Source: Opitutia bacterium
GTDB lineage: Bacteria > Verrucomicrobiota > Verrucomicrobiia > Opitutales > Coraliomargaritaceae
DNA: 6,149 bases
Direction: 5' to 3'
NCBI GenBank assembly: GCA_003503355.1
Contig: DOCS01000087.1
Location: 1,222 to 7,370, forward strand
In this document: positions 1-6,149 of the stretch, piece after piece
Layout of the letters: every line of letters starts with the position of its first letter
Position numbering within the stretch: the first letter of the stretch is position 1
Notes under the pieces: model-generated
Told to the model about the DNA's origin: nothing
Databases searched by the model: none
What the model saw: only the letters and a program-made list of their open reading frames with translations
Translations under genes and position numbers: made by a program

Positions 1-9
1 TAAACGGGT

Positions 10-40
10 TTGTCTGATTTTACTTACAGGTGTATATAAT
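10..40 (+). promoter_or_regulatory. Probable sigma70-type promoter of trpF
   Basis: A perfect TATAAT lies at 35-40. A TTGTCT hexamer (four of six matches to TTGACA) lies at 10-15, with a 19-bp spacer; an overlapping TATATA at 33-38 would give a 17-bp spacer. Transcription would start near 46-48 and leave an untranslated leader of about 30 nt before the ATG at 76. This also argues against translation starting at the TTG at 46, which would sit at the transcription start itself. The call rests on motif and position only. Confidence 0.55.
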
Positions 41-75
41 TTGCCTTGGTTCGCTCGCTGCCTAGGTTGATCGAT

Positions 76-720
76 ATGATTCAATCTGTTGAAATCAAGG
101 TTTGTGGTATGACTCGTGAGCAAGACGTGGATCTCGCTCTTTCGTTGGGGGCGGATTTTCTGGGTTTTATTGTTTATCCCAAGTCACCGCGCGGACTGAC
201 GTTGGCGCAAGCCGCGCGCCTGGCTGCTCGGGTGCCTGAGGGGCAACGGGTGGTGGTTGATGTGGAGCCTAGCGTCGACGCTCTCAAAAGCTATCGGGAT
301 GCGGGGTTTGATCGCTTCCAGATACATACCGGTCTGCCGATCAGCCTGCCGACTGTAGCGGCATGGTCGGATGTCGCTAGGCGTGAGCGCTTGTGGCTGG
401 CTCCGCGCTTATCCTCTGAAGAGGTGTTTCCTGAGTGCATATTGGAATACGCTGATACGGTCCTGTTGGATACGTATTCTAAACAACAGGTCGGAGGCAC
501 GGGGCAAACCGGAGACTTTAAGCGGTTTGCTGGTTTGAAACAGCAGTATGCGGACGCGCAGTGGGTTCTAGCTGGCGGACTGACACCTTCGAATGTCATC
601 GATGCCATGACTCGCTCCGGTACTCAACACATTGATGTGAACAGCGGCGTCGAAAGTGCTCCGGGCATTAAAGACCCTGAGAAGCTACGTGAGCTTTTCC
701 GGGTCTTGCGTGTCGATTAA
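76..720 (+). CDS. trpF: Phosphoribosylanthranilate isomerase (TrpF)
   Basis: This cytoplasmic enzyme isomerises N-(5'-phosphoribosyl)anthranilate to CdRP (1-(o-carboxyphenylamino)-1-deoxyribulose 5-phosphate), the third step of tryptophan synthesis from chorismate, on a (beta/alpha)8 barrel. The 214-aa product has the usual family length. Visible signatures are KVCGMTR (residues 8-14, with the catalytic Cys at 10), FIVYPKSPR near 31-39, VLLDT with the general-acid Asp at 132, GGTG at 140-143, LAGGLTPSNV at 165-174 and DVNSGVE at 187-193; the last two groups include the phosphate-binding loops. I chose ATG 76 because homology begins almost at once, AGG at 64-66 can serve as ribosome binding site, and the in-frame TTG at 46 coincides with the predicted transcription start. 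Oddly, the normally conserved VGVFVN strand reads VVVDVE (59-64) and the usual QLHG reads QIHTG (82-86). The gene stands alone, with no other trp gene beside it, and converges on the large minus-strand gene. Confidence 0.95.
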   Translation: MIQSVEIKVCGMTREQDVDLALSLGADFLGFIVYPKSPRGLTLAQAARLAARVPEGQRVVVDVEPSVDALKSYRDAGFDRFQIHTGLPISLPTVAAWSDVARRERLWLAPRLSSEEVFPECILEYADTVLLDTYSKQQVGGTGQTGDFKRFAGLKQQYADAQWVLAGGLTPSNVIDAMTRSGTQHIDVNSGVESAPGIKDPEKLRELFRVLRVD

Positions 721-734
721 TGTGAGCGTGGTGC

Positions 735-3700
735 TTACTGGATTGGCTGTCGGCCCAGTGTGCCGATCAAATCCGCTAGGTGTTGCGCGGATTTGACTCG
801 GTCGAGCTGTGCTTTCGCTGCGGTGAGGCGCGATTCGATGTCGAGGCGCTGTGCCACGCTGGAGTGGGATTCCTTGGCCAGGAAGTGTTTAAGGTAGTCC
901 ACATGTGCGGTCCAAGACTGAGTGTCTTGCGCCTGCTGGCTTTTGAGGCGTGCGTGATACCAGTCGCTCTTGAGCATGGAATCACGCGTGAAGCGTCCAC
1001 GGATTTCATCTGAGCCGAGGCCTTTGCCTTCGTACTCGCCGTAAGCCATGATGTGTAACAGTGCTTTGAGTGGCGGGCAGGCTTGCTCGATCGATCCGTC
1101 CTCGAAGTAATTTAGGGCGGCTTCTTTGTGGGCAGCGATGATGGTCTTCATACCGGTGACGAAGGTCTCCATGTCCTGCAGTTCAGGCTTAAGCATTTCC
1201 TCGTTCAGCACGGTCTCCGGGTTATTAAAAACGCGTCCGAAGAAGATGCGTACAAACTTGGCGGTAATGCGGTAGCCGATGCGACTTGCCTGAATGAGTT
1301 CACCATGGTGTTCGAAGTCTTCGACTTTTTCGAGGAAGCCGTGCTCGATGAGGAATTTAGGATCGGCTTCCTGTGGCTTTAAATGGCACCAGATCTCTGG
1401 GACGAGTAGGCTGATGTCGTGATCGACGCGGTAGTTAGGGCCAACATAGCCTGCTGCCGTGATGAACGCTGGTTGCTCTGTCGCGAGGTAGGCGACGAGC
1501 GCGTTGTTTATATCGTAAATCGGGGGGAGGGCATTGAATGGACCTTTTGTGAGTGCGCCTTCAGAGCCGGCTCCTGTGGTCGATGGTGACTTGCCTGTGA
1601 TGCTCGCGATGAACTCCATGAACAATTCGGGCAGTTCCATATGGTGGATCGGGCTGTTGACGCACAGCGGCTTGACGCCTGCCTCGGGCTCAGCCGGGTT
1701 GTTGCGGCGCCCTGGAAGGATCGATGTAACCGGGCGAAGCAGCGGAGAATGTGCGTCTTGGCGGCGGCAAAGGCGCGAGCTCATATCAGCCAAATAGACC
1801 GAGCGCTGGTCGCGTAGATCCGGGCGCACTTGCAAGTAACGTGGATTCTTGGTCGGCTTGCCATCGACCAGGCGAGGGTTCGCATTGGTCGAGTAATAGT
1901 CCGGAGAGGTGCCGGCATCGAACGCGCGGATCATGTTTTGCATCGGCTGAGTATATTGGCCGAAACGAATGGCGTCTTCGATTTCCTCTCGCGCGTCCTC
2001 GCGGGTCAATGGCTCATAGTTACTCAGGAAACTGCCAGCGGAGCTGAGGTCGATTTCGGCCTGTTTGTCGTAGCCGCGGATAATCGCGTCGTCTGGGCGT
2101 TGAAAGAAGCGGTACTCGCAATTGTGCACGAATTTAGCCGAGGGGGCCGTCCAGCCGGGAGGCAGGTTTTTCAGTTGCCGCGTCGGTGCAACCACGGATG
2201 CGGTGATATCATCCTCCAGCGAGATTTTCGCCGCCGGCATGAAGTCCTTGCGCAGTCCGAAGGTCCGCCATGCGCCGTCTTGCGTGTAACCGACTCGCAG
2301 GTATTGCGTGAGCATTTGTTGCTCGCGGTAGCGCAGGATATTTCCTGGCTCACCGTTGATGAGGTCGACATTAAAGCGCTGACGCCAATCACTGCCCCAG
2401 TGATCTTTGTATAACCGTTTGATAATAAGAACCAGCTCTTTGACTTGCTGGGGAATGCTTTTAAGCCATGTGTTGTATTCATCCGTGTAGTCTACTTCCG
2501 ACGGAGTGAGCAATTTGATCACGGAGCCGAGGGAACGATCCTTGGTCAAAATCGAGCGCGATGGAGTGGTCTTTGTTAGCCTGCTCTTGAAGCGGTCGCC
2601 AAAGTCTTTATTGATGATGTGTTCTGCGAGATCAAAGTCCTGTTGGAAGTGACTGACGAACACTGGGCCAGAGATGATGGCGTCAGTAATAGACTTAGAG
2701 ATCTCGGATTTACCGCCGCCGGAGACGGTCGAGGGCTTGTGGCAGACGCGGCTTTCGGCGGTGTGGCCCACGAGGCGCCAGCGACGACCTTCCGCGGGCT
2801 TGACCATTTGCACTTTGTAGCCAGATGGCAGGACGTAGGTGATGTTGGGGAGCAGCTTGATCGTCTGTTGGCTGCCATCTTGACACCATTTAATACGTTG
2901 GCAATTGAGTTCAATGCGCGCATCTTCGGGGATGTAGAGGATGTCCTTGAATTTCTTATCGATTGCGTAGCCCTCTGGCTTGAAGTCGATTAGGTCGGTG
3001 TAGCGTTCGACCAATCCAGCAAAGGTTTGATCCACTTTATGGTAGTATTGGCTGAGCTGAAAGTCCTCGCCCAGGTCGTAACCAGTGAAGGCGAGTGTGC
3101 CACCTGCATGCTCTTCTTCGGCTAGGCCATGTAGATTTGCCGCAAAGCCGATCTGTGTTTTTACCTCTTTCTTGCAATAGCCGAAGTAGTTATCTGCGAT
3201 GGCTGTGACGATGCGCCCGGAGGCATCGCGGCAAGTGATCTTGAAGGCGCCGCCTTCGTTGTAGAGTTCGTCCTCTTCCTCCCAGCACATGCCGTCGCGT
3301 TTTTGGCGCTCGGTGGCTTCAGTGGTGTGGGGTAGGCCGAGTTCTACTTTGGTCGTTCCAATCAGGTGCGGAGCGAGGATTACGCAACCAGTGTGACCGG
3401 ACCAATGCGCTGGATCGAGCCCCGCATCGTTTTCGGCAATGAATGGATCGCCGCTGTTGCCAAAAATGGATTCCACAAAATCGAGATTGCTGACCAAATT
3501 GCCGGGCGCAAAGAAACGCACTTCCATTGTCTTTTGCTGACAGAAGCCATCCACTTCTGGCACCACGACGGGGCGTAGAAGCAGCGAGACCCATGCCTTC
3601 GCAGGAGCCGTTTCGTTGGCGAGAAAGGGTAAGACTGTTTGCTCTTCAGGGGAGTTGAGTGCTTTCGCCAGCAGGCGTGCGGCTGCGAGCTGCGGTACTG

Positions 3701-4190
3701 CCTTTTTGTCGTTTGGAATCGGCAAGCCACCTTCCGCGACGTGGAAGACGCCCTTGGTCGTGCGGCGATCACTCTTTGGATTGTGCAGCACGCCTTGCTG
3801 GATGCGGTAAGAGTCGATGATATTGGACGAAAAATGGTCGCCTTTCGCGGGCAGCGAAAGTGTCCGCGCCACACCATGACGATCCAGAATCAAAGTGTTG
3901 TTCGGCAGATGTGGTATTTCACGCAAATCAAGGTTCGAGAAGAAGTTCGTTAGAAAGCTTTGAATGCGCTGGTCGCAGGGAGGTAAGTAGTCGGCCAACA
4001 GGCGAGATTTCTCTTGATAGCTTGCTAGTAGGGATTGGCTGAGGCCGAAGAATTCCGAGTTTGAGAGATCACCGAAGACCGGCTGGCCGATCGCGGTCAA
4101 TTTCAAGTTAACATACTCCAGCAGTGACTTTTGGTCGTAAACTGCTTCTGCTGTGTCTGGGTCTAGGCCGAGTTGCGTTTTGAATTCCAT
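735..4190 (-). CDS. Pyrophosphate-type PEP carboxykinase-like giant protein
   Basis: This is a cytoplasmic-looking protein of about 1151 aa without signal peptide or membrane segments. From memory of the family it matches PPi-dependent PEP carboxykinases (oxaloacetate + PPi = PEP + Pi + CO2), which are about 1100-1150 aa, twice the size of ATP/GTP enzymes, and characterised in Entamoeba and Propionibacterium. PEPCK-like elements come in the right order: DRRTTKG (141-147, possible substrate arginines), NYFGYCKKEVK (334-344; KK at 340-341 resembles the metal-site lysine of YxGxxKK), EEEH (358-361; like the metal-site Glu-His), SGGGKSEIS (490-498; like SGTGKTTLS of ATP enzymes) and QQDFD (516-520) where a metal Asp is expected. 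About 130 residues separate EH from the P-loop, far more than in small PEPCKs. A second glycine-rich block, TTGAGSEGALTKGPF, lies at 871-885. The C terminus is helical and charged. I chose ATG 4190 because it has AGG seven bases upstream and family-like sequence starts there; ATG 4289 would add 33 doubtful residues. The gene ends 14 bp from trpF. The reading frame is intact. The family call is moderately sure; activity is inference. Confidence 0.68.
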   Translation of the reverse strand: MEFKTQLGLDPDTAEAVYDQKSLLEYVNLKLTAIGQPVFGDLSNSEFFGLSQSLLASYQEKSRLLADYLPPCDQRIQSFLTNFFSNLDLREIPHLPNNTLILDRHGVARTLSLPAKGDHFSSNIIDSYRIQQGVLHNPKSDRRTTKGVFHVAEGGLPIPNDKKAVPQLAAARLLAKALNSPEEQTVLPFLANETAPAKAWVSLLLRPVVVPEVDGFCQQKTMEVRFFAPGNLVSNLDFVESIFGNSGDPFIAENDAGLDPAHWSGHTGCVILAPHLIGTTKVELGLPHTTEATERQKRDGMCWEEEDELYNEGGAFKITCRDASGRIVTAIADNYFGYCKKEVKTQIGFAANLHGLAEEEHAGGTLAFTGYDLGEDFQLSQYYHKVDQTFAGLVERYTDLIDFKPEGYAIDKKFKDILYIPEDARIELNCQRIKWCQDGSQQTIKLLPNITYVLPSGYKVQMVKPAEGRRWRLVGHTAESRVCHKPSTVSGGGKSEISKSITDAIISGPVFVSHFQQDFDLAEHIINKDFGDRFKSRLTKTTPSRSILTKDRSLGSVIKLLTPSEVDYTDEYNTWLKSIPQQVKELVLIIKRLYKDHWGSDWRQRFNVDLINGEPGNILRYREQQMLTQYLRVGYTQDGAWRTFGLRKDFMPAAKISLEDDITASVVAPTRQLKNLPPGWTAPSAKFVHNCEYRFFQRPDDAIIRGYDKQAEIDLSSAGSFLSNYEPLTREDAREEIEDAIRFGQYTQPMQNMIRAFDAGTSPDYYSTNANPRLVDGKPTKNPRYLQVRPDLRDQRSVYLADMSSRLCRRQDAHSPLLRPVTSILPGRRNNPAEPEAGVKPLCVNSPIHHMELPELFMEFIASITGKSPSTTGAGSEGALTKGPFNALPPIYDINNALVAYLATEQPAFITAAGYVGPNYRVDHDISLLVPEIWCHLKPQEADPKFLIEHGFLEKVEDFEHHGELIQASRIGYRITAKFVRIFFGRVFNNPETVLNEEMLKPELQDMETFVTGMKTIIAAHKEAALNYFEDGSIEQACPPLKALLHIMAYGEYEGKGLGSDEIRGRFTRDSMLKSDWYHARLKSQQAQDTQSWTAHVDYLKHFLAKESHSSVAQRLDIESRLTAAKAQLDRVKSAQHLADLIGTLGRQPIQ

Positions 4191-4197
4191 AAGTGGA

Positions 4198-4200
4198 CCT
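4198..4200 (-). promoter_or_regulatory. Ribosome binding site that decides the PEPCK-like start
   Basis: Read on the minus strand, the bases before ATG 4190 are AATAATAGGTCCACTT. The AGG core sits seven bases from the ATG, a good Shine-Dalgarno spacing. The upstream alternative ATG at 4289 is preceded by an AT-rich run (TTAAAAATTTA) without any purine-rich core. This favours the shorter protein. The core is only three bases, so it is supportive rather than decisive. Confidence 0.45.
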
Positions 4201-4286
4201 ATTATTCGATTTCTAATTAAATGGAGCCTTTCGATTAGGGAATCTGCCGGACGGCTCTTTCCTTTGCCTGTATCGCAATCAAGGTA

Positions 4287-4302
4287 CATTAAATTTTTAA
4301 TG
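4287..4302. repeat. 16-bp AT-rich perfect inverted repeat, possible operator
   Basis: CATTAAA and TTTAATG form perfect 7-bp arms around a central TT. The site lies about 100 bp upstream of the preferred start of the minus-strand PEPCK-like gene, and it includes the ATG of the longer alternative start. Its size and symmetry suit a dimeric helix-turn-helix regulator, though AT-rich palindromes of this length also arise by chance. No second copy is visible in the window. Confidence 0.35.
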
Positions 4303-4622
4303 ATTCAAAACCTGTGATGTGATAGTCCTTCTGGATTAGCTTGTCTTACTTTGAGTTGATGAAGCATTAACGAATGTACTTTATTTTTCGGTTTTTAGCC
4401 GTCCGCTTGTGGTAAGTATCTCTTATTGGTGACCTTTTGGATGCGCCGCATTCCTCCGTTAGCTCGTTAAACGCTTCAATTTCAGTGTGAAAGAGGCTCA
4501 GCCCGCCAGTTTGTTGCAACGCAGAGTCGGGCACGCAAGCTGATGAGGATAGAACTTTTAAAGTCCGTGTGGTTCGCTATGCTGCCCCGCAAATGCCTGA
4601 GCCGCTCACAGACTTCCCGTGC

Positions 4623-5267
4623 ATGAATGTGCGAATACGTTCCTACGGAGAGCGCGGCTATCTGCTGGATACGTTGAGTGATACGGCACGTTTGTTGGTT
4701 GAGCGCGCATTGGACTTGGCGCCCCCGCAGGCCTACGAGGAAGCGGTTCCGGGCACGGATAATTTACTGCTGCTGTTTACGCGGCCGATCGCACTCTCCG
4801 CGTTGCGGGAATGGCTGGACCAGCTGCAGGGCAAGGGCTCGATGCGCAAACCGCGCAGCCACTGCCACGAAGTGCCTGTGGTGTATGATGGGCCTGATTT
4901 GAAAGCGGTGGCGCAGGCGACCGGTTTGAGTGAGGCGCAGGTAGTCGCGATGCATGCAGCGCCGCAATATTGTGTGCGGATGATGGGCTTCGCGCCGGGC
5001 TTTCCTTACCTTGATGGGCTCGACCCGCGTCTGCATTTGGAGCGCAAGGCCTCACCGCGTGATCGGATCGAACCTGGTGCAGTGGCGATCGGTGGCAGTC
5101 ATGCCGGGATTTATTCGGTGGCGAGCCCGGGCGGGTGGCATCTGTTGGGGCGCACCGACCTGGCACTGTTTCAACCGCAGAATGCCAAGGGCGCACTGTG
5201 TGAGTCGCGCGCGATCTTTGCCTTCGCGCCCGGAGATCGATTGAAATTTAAACCAGTGTCAGCTTGA
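4623..5267 (+). CDS. pxpB: 5-oxoprolinase subunit PxpB (KipI / allophanate hydrolase subunit 1 family)
   Basis: PxpB works with PxpC and PxpA in the cytoplasm in ATP-dependent hydrolysis of 5-oxo-L-proline (pyroglutamate, a spontaneous by-product of glutamine and glutamate chemistry) to L-glutamate. The 214-aa product is close to the roughly 218 aa of the E. coli protein. Family blocks are EVPVVYDGPDL (83-93), the hallmark MMGFAPGFPYLDGL (120-133), SPRDRIEPGAVAIGG (144-158) and SPGGWHLLGRT (168-178). The start is uncertain. ATG 4623 fits the family N terminus (MNVRIRSYGERG), but in-frame ATG 4593 and GTG 4569 would add 10 and 18 residues, and none has a well-spaced Shine-Dalgarno; GAGGA at 4545-4549 is 19 nt before GTG 4569. 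It is followed after 9 bp by pxpC, so the two are co-transcribed. In Bacillus the homologue is named KipI, for its effect on the sporulation kinase KinA; the pxpBC arrangement favours the oxoprolinase role. Confidence 0.92.
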   Translation: MNVRIRSYGERGYLLDTLSDTARLLVERALDLAPPQAYEEAVPGTDNLLLLFTRPIALSALREWLDQLQGKGSMRKPRSHCHEVPVVYDGPDLKAVAQATGLSEAQVVAMHAAPQYCVRMMGFAPGFPYLDGLDPRLHLERKASPRDRIEPGAVAIGGSHAGIYSVASPGGWHLLGRTDLALFQPQNAKGALCESRAIFAFAPGDRLKFKPVSA

Positions 5268-5269
5268 GG
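5265..5269 (+). promoter_or_regulatory. Ribosome binding site of pxpC overlapping the pxpB stop
   Basis: TGAGG contains the pxpB stop codon TGA and the pxpC Shine-Dalgarno core, seven bases before ATG 5277. A ribosome terminating on pxpB would uncover or reuse this site, so the two subunits are probably translationally coupled, which suits proteins needed together. The coupling is inferred from spacing. Confidence 0.7.
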
Positions 5270-5276
5270 CGCAGCC

Positions 5277-6128
5277 ATGCACAGCATTGAAATCATATCC
5301 ACGGGCGTGGGCCTATCGATTCAGGACCGCGGGCGCTCGGGCTGGCGACGTTTTGGCGTGCCGCCGGGCGGTGCGATGGACCGCTGCTCAGCGCAGGCGG
5401 CCAATCAGTTGCTGGGCAATCGTCCGGACGCGCCGGTTTTGGAAATCTTACTGCAAGGCGCGAAGCTACGTATTTTTCAAGATACTTGGATAGCACTGGC
5501 GGGAGCAGATTTAGGCTGCAAGTTGGCGGTGTGGAGCGCCCGCGAAATCAAGGCTGGTACGGTGCTGAGTTTTCCCCAGAACCGTGCGGGGCTATGGGCG
5601 TATCTCGCGGTGCCGGGCGGTTTTGCCGTCGATACATGGTTCGGCAGCGCGTCGGTCGATGCGCGCAATGGGTTGGGGCGGTCGTTGCAGCCTGGTTGTC
5701 AGTTGTCTGCACAGTTGCGGGAGCCGAATGTTTCGCTGGATCGAGTGGGACGGCGTCTGCTCGCAGCAGATCAGCAACGTGATTTTTCCACGCCAATGAA
5801 TTTTGAGTTGTTACGGGGGCCGCAATTTGAGTCGTTTACAGAGCAAGCGCGCGAGCAGTTTTTTAGCGCCGAATGGACAGTGTCAGCGCGCTCGGATCGC
5901 ACCGGATTTAGGCTCGAAGGCCCTGTGTTAGAAGTGCCAGATTCGATTCGCAGCGAGCCTGTCTTGCCAGGCAGTTTTCAAATCCCAGGCAATGGTCAAC
6001 CGATCGTTACGATGGTCGACGGGCCGACCGTCGGCGGGTATGCAAAAATCGCCGTATTAAAAGAAGCAGATATCGATTGGTTGGCACAATGCCGACCGGG
6101 GTCTAAGATAAGGTTTAACTTGTCTTAA
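5277..6128 (+). CDS. pxpC: 5-oxoprolinase subunit PxpC (KipA / allophanate hydrolase subunit 2 family)
   Basis: This is the second subunit of the PxpABC 5-oxoprolinase, acting with PxpB to turn 5-oxoproline and ATP into glutamate. Family blocks run along the whole protein: SIQDRGRSGWRRFGVPPGGAMD split across 14-35, LEILLQG near 55-61, ALAGAD at 73-78, YLAVPGGF (109-116), SDRTGFRLEG (206-215) and the C-terminal signature FQIPGNGQPIVTMVDG with TVGGY (234-255). ATG 5277 has a well-placed TGAGG and immediate homology (EIISTGVGLSIQD). The 283-aa length is shorter than the roughly 310 aa of E. coli PxpC. The core barrel sequence is complete to PGSKIRF, but the helical tail of about 25-30 residues that follows there is absent. 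The stop is followed directly by a strong Shine-Dalgarno, so the short end looks natural rather than a frameshift. The homologue in Bacillus is called KipA, and related domains occur in urea carboxylase. Confidence 0.93.
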   Translation: MHSIEIISTGVGLSIQDRGRSGWRRFGVPPGGAMDRCSAQAANQLLGNRPDAPVLEILLQGAKLRIFQDTWIALAGADLGCKLAVWSAREIKAGTVLSFPQNRAGLWAYLAVPGGFAVDTWFGSASVDARNGLGRSLQPGCQLSAQLREPNVSLDRVGRRLLAADQQRDFSTPMNFELLRGPQFESFTEQAREQFFSAEWTVSARSDRTGFRLEGPVLEVPDSIRSEPVLPGSFQIPGNGQPIVTMVDGPTVGGYAKIAVLKEADIDWLAQCRPGSKIRFNLS

Positions 6129-6132
6129 GGAG
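6127..6132 (+). promoter_or_regulatory. Strong Shine-Dalgarno of a gene starting at or beyond the window edge
   Basis: AAGGAG overlaps the last two bases of the pxpC stop codon (TAA, 6126-6128). It is the best ribosome binding site in the window. A third operon gene must start within about a dozen bases, either at the TTG at 6144 or just past the end. In E. coli the order is pxpB-pxpC-pxpA, so a LamB/YcsF-type PxpA is the first guess; the sequence here cannot show it. Confidence 0.65.
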
Positions 6133-6149
6133 TTGGGGCTGATTTGGGT

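Larger units (their letters stand above)
4191..4622. other. Divergent intergenic region between the PEPCK-like gene and pxpB
   Basis: This stretch of about 430 bp should hold both divergent promoters. Bases 4201-4400 are clearly more AT-rich than the genes. It contains a 16-bp AT palindrome (4287-4302) and a small GCCG-GA-CGGC palindrome (4246-4255). GCCCG at 4501-4505 could pair with CGGGC at 4528-4532 in a weak hairpin of the pxpB leader. I see no RNA gene, no rho-independent terminator and no credible small ORF. On the plus strand TTGATG (4357-4362) followed after 18 bp by TTTATT is the best promoter-like pair, but each hexamer matches only four of six positions, so I do not call it. Confidence 0.5.

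Noticed and set aside
46..75. Longer TrpF start at TTG 46
   Set aside because: It sits at the predicted transcription start, six bases after TATAAT, and the ten extra residues have no family resemblance.
750..766. TCGGC-N7-GCCGA hairpin near the convergent gene ends
   Set aside because: The stem is only 5 bp, it lies inside the 3' end of the PEPCK-like coding sequence, and no T-run follows on either strand, so it is not a credible terminator.
1830..2414. Plus-strand open frame of 194 codons inside the PEPCK-like gene
   Set aside because: It lies wholly antisense to a long gene with clear family motifs, shows no recognisable domain, and is the kind of shadow frame expected opposite GC-rich coding sequence. 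The same applies to the other antisense frames in 780-4042.
4248..4405. GCCGTCCG on the minus strand (4255-4248) and again on the plus strand (4398-4405)
   Set aside because: A shared 8-mer in two orientations is expected by chance in a region of several hundred bases; spacing and context give no added support.
4501..4532. Possible leader hairpin or riboswitch before pxpB (GCCCG paired with CGGGC)
   Set aside because: A 5-bp stem enclosing 22 unpaired bases is weak, and I recognise no conserved riboswitch core.
4764..5196. Minus-strand open frames of 90 and 139 codons across pxpB
   Set aside because: They oppose the best-conserved part of pxpB, and their translations are rich in Arg, Pro, Ser and His, typical of antisense shadows.

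Overview
The window looks like ordinary chromosomal DNA from a moderately GC-rich bacterium. It holds four protein-coding genes and no RNA gene, transposon, phage or CRISPR signal. The large minus-strand protein, a divergent TrpF and the base composition (roughly mid-50s % GC by eye) would fit a marine verrucomicrobium of the Opitutales/Puniceicoccales type. That assignment is inference from recognition, not a search result.

Layout: (1) 10-40 is a sigma70-like promoter with a perfect TATAAT, followed by trpF (76-720, +), phosphoribosylanthranilate isomerase of tryptophan biosynthesis. No other trp gene is in the window. (2) Converging on it after only 14 bp is a very large minus-strand gene (735-4190, about 1151 aa). 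It matches my memory of the pyrophosphate-dependent phosphoenolpyruvate carboxykinase (PPi-PEPCK) family, and it carries motifs in the order expected for a PEPCK active site: a Lys-Lys metal-site motif, a Glu-His motif and a P-loop-like SGGGKSE. (3) 4191-4622 is a divergent, AT-rich intergenic region with a 16-bp palindrome. (4) 4623-5267 (pxpB) and 5277-6128 (pxpC) are two subunits of the prokaryotic ATP-dependent 5-oxoprolinase. A strong Shine-Dalgarno sequence at the right edge announces another gene, most likely pxpA.

How the genes work together: the pxp genes form an operon that recycles 5-oxoproline to glutamate. The PEPCK-like enzyme would interconvert oxaloacetate and PEP using PPi/Pi, at the junction of the TCA cycle and glycolysis/gluconeogenesis. 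TrpF acts in aromatic amino-acid synthesis. The three units appear to be transcribed independently and I see no evidence that they form one system.

The most notable item is the giant PEPCK-like protein, which automatic annotation may leave as hypothetical. Next are its probable start correction (4190, not 4289), the unusual substitutions in TrpF, and the missing C-terminal tail of PxpC. I found no convincing new defence, mobile or RNA system.
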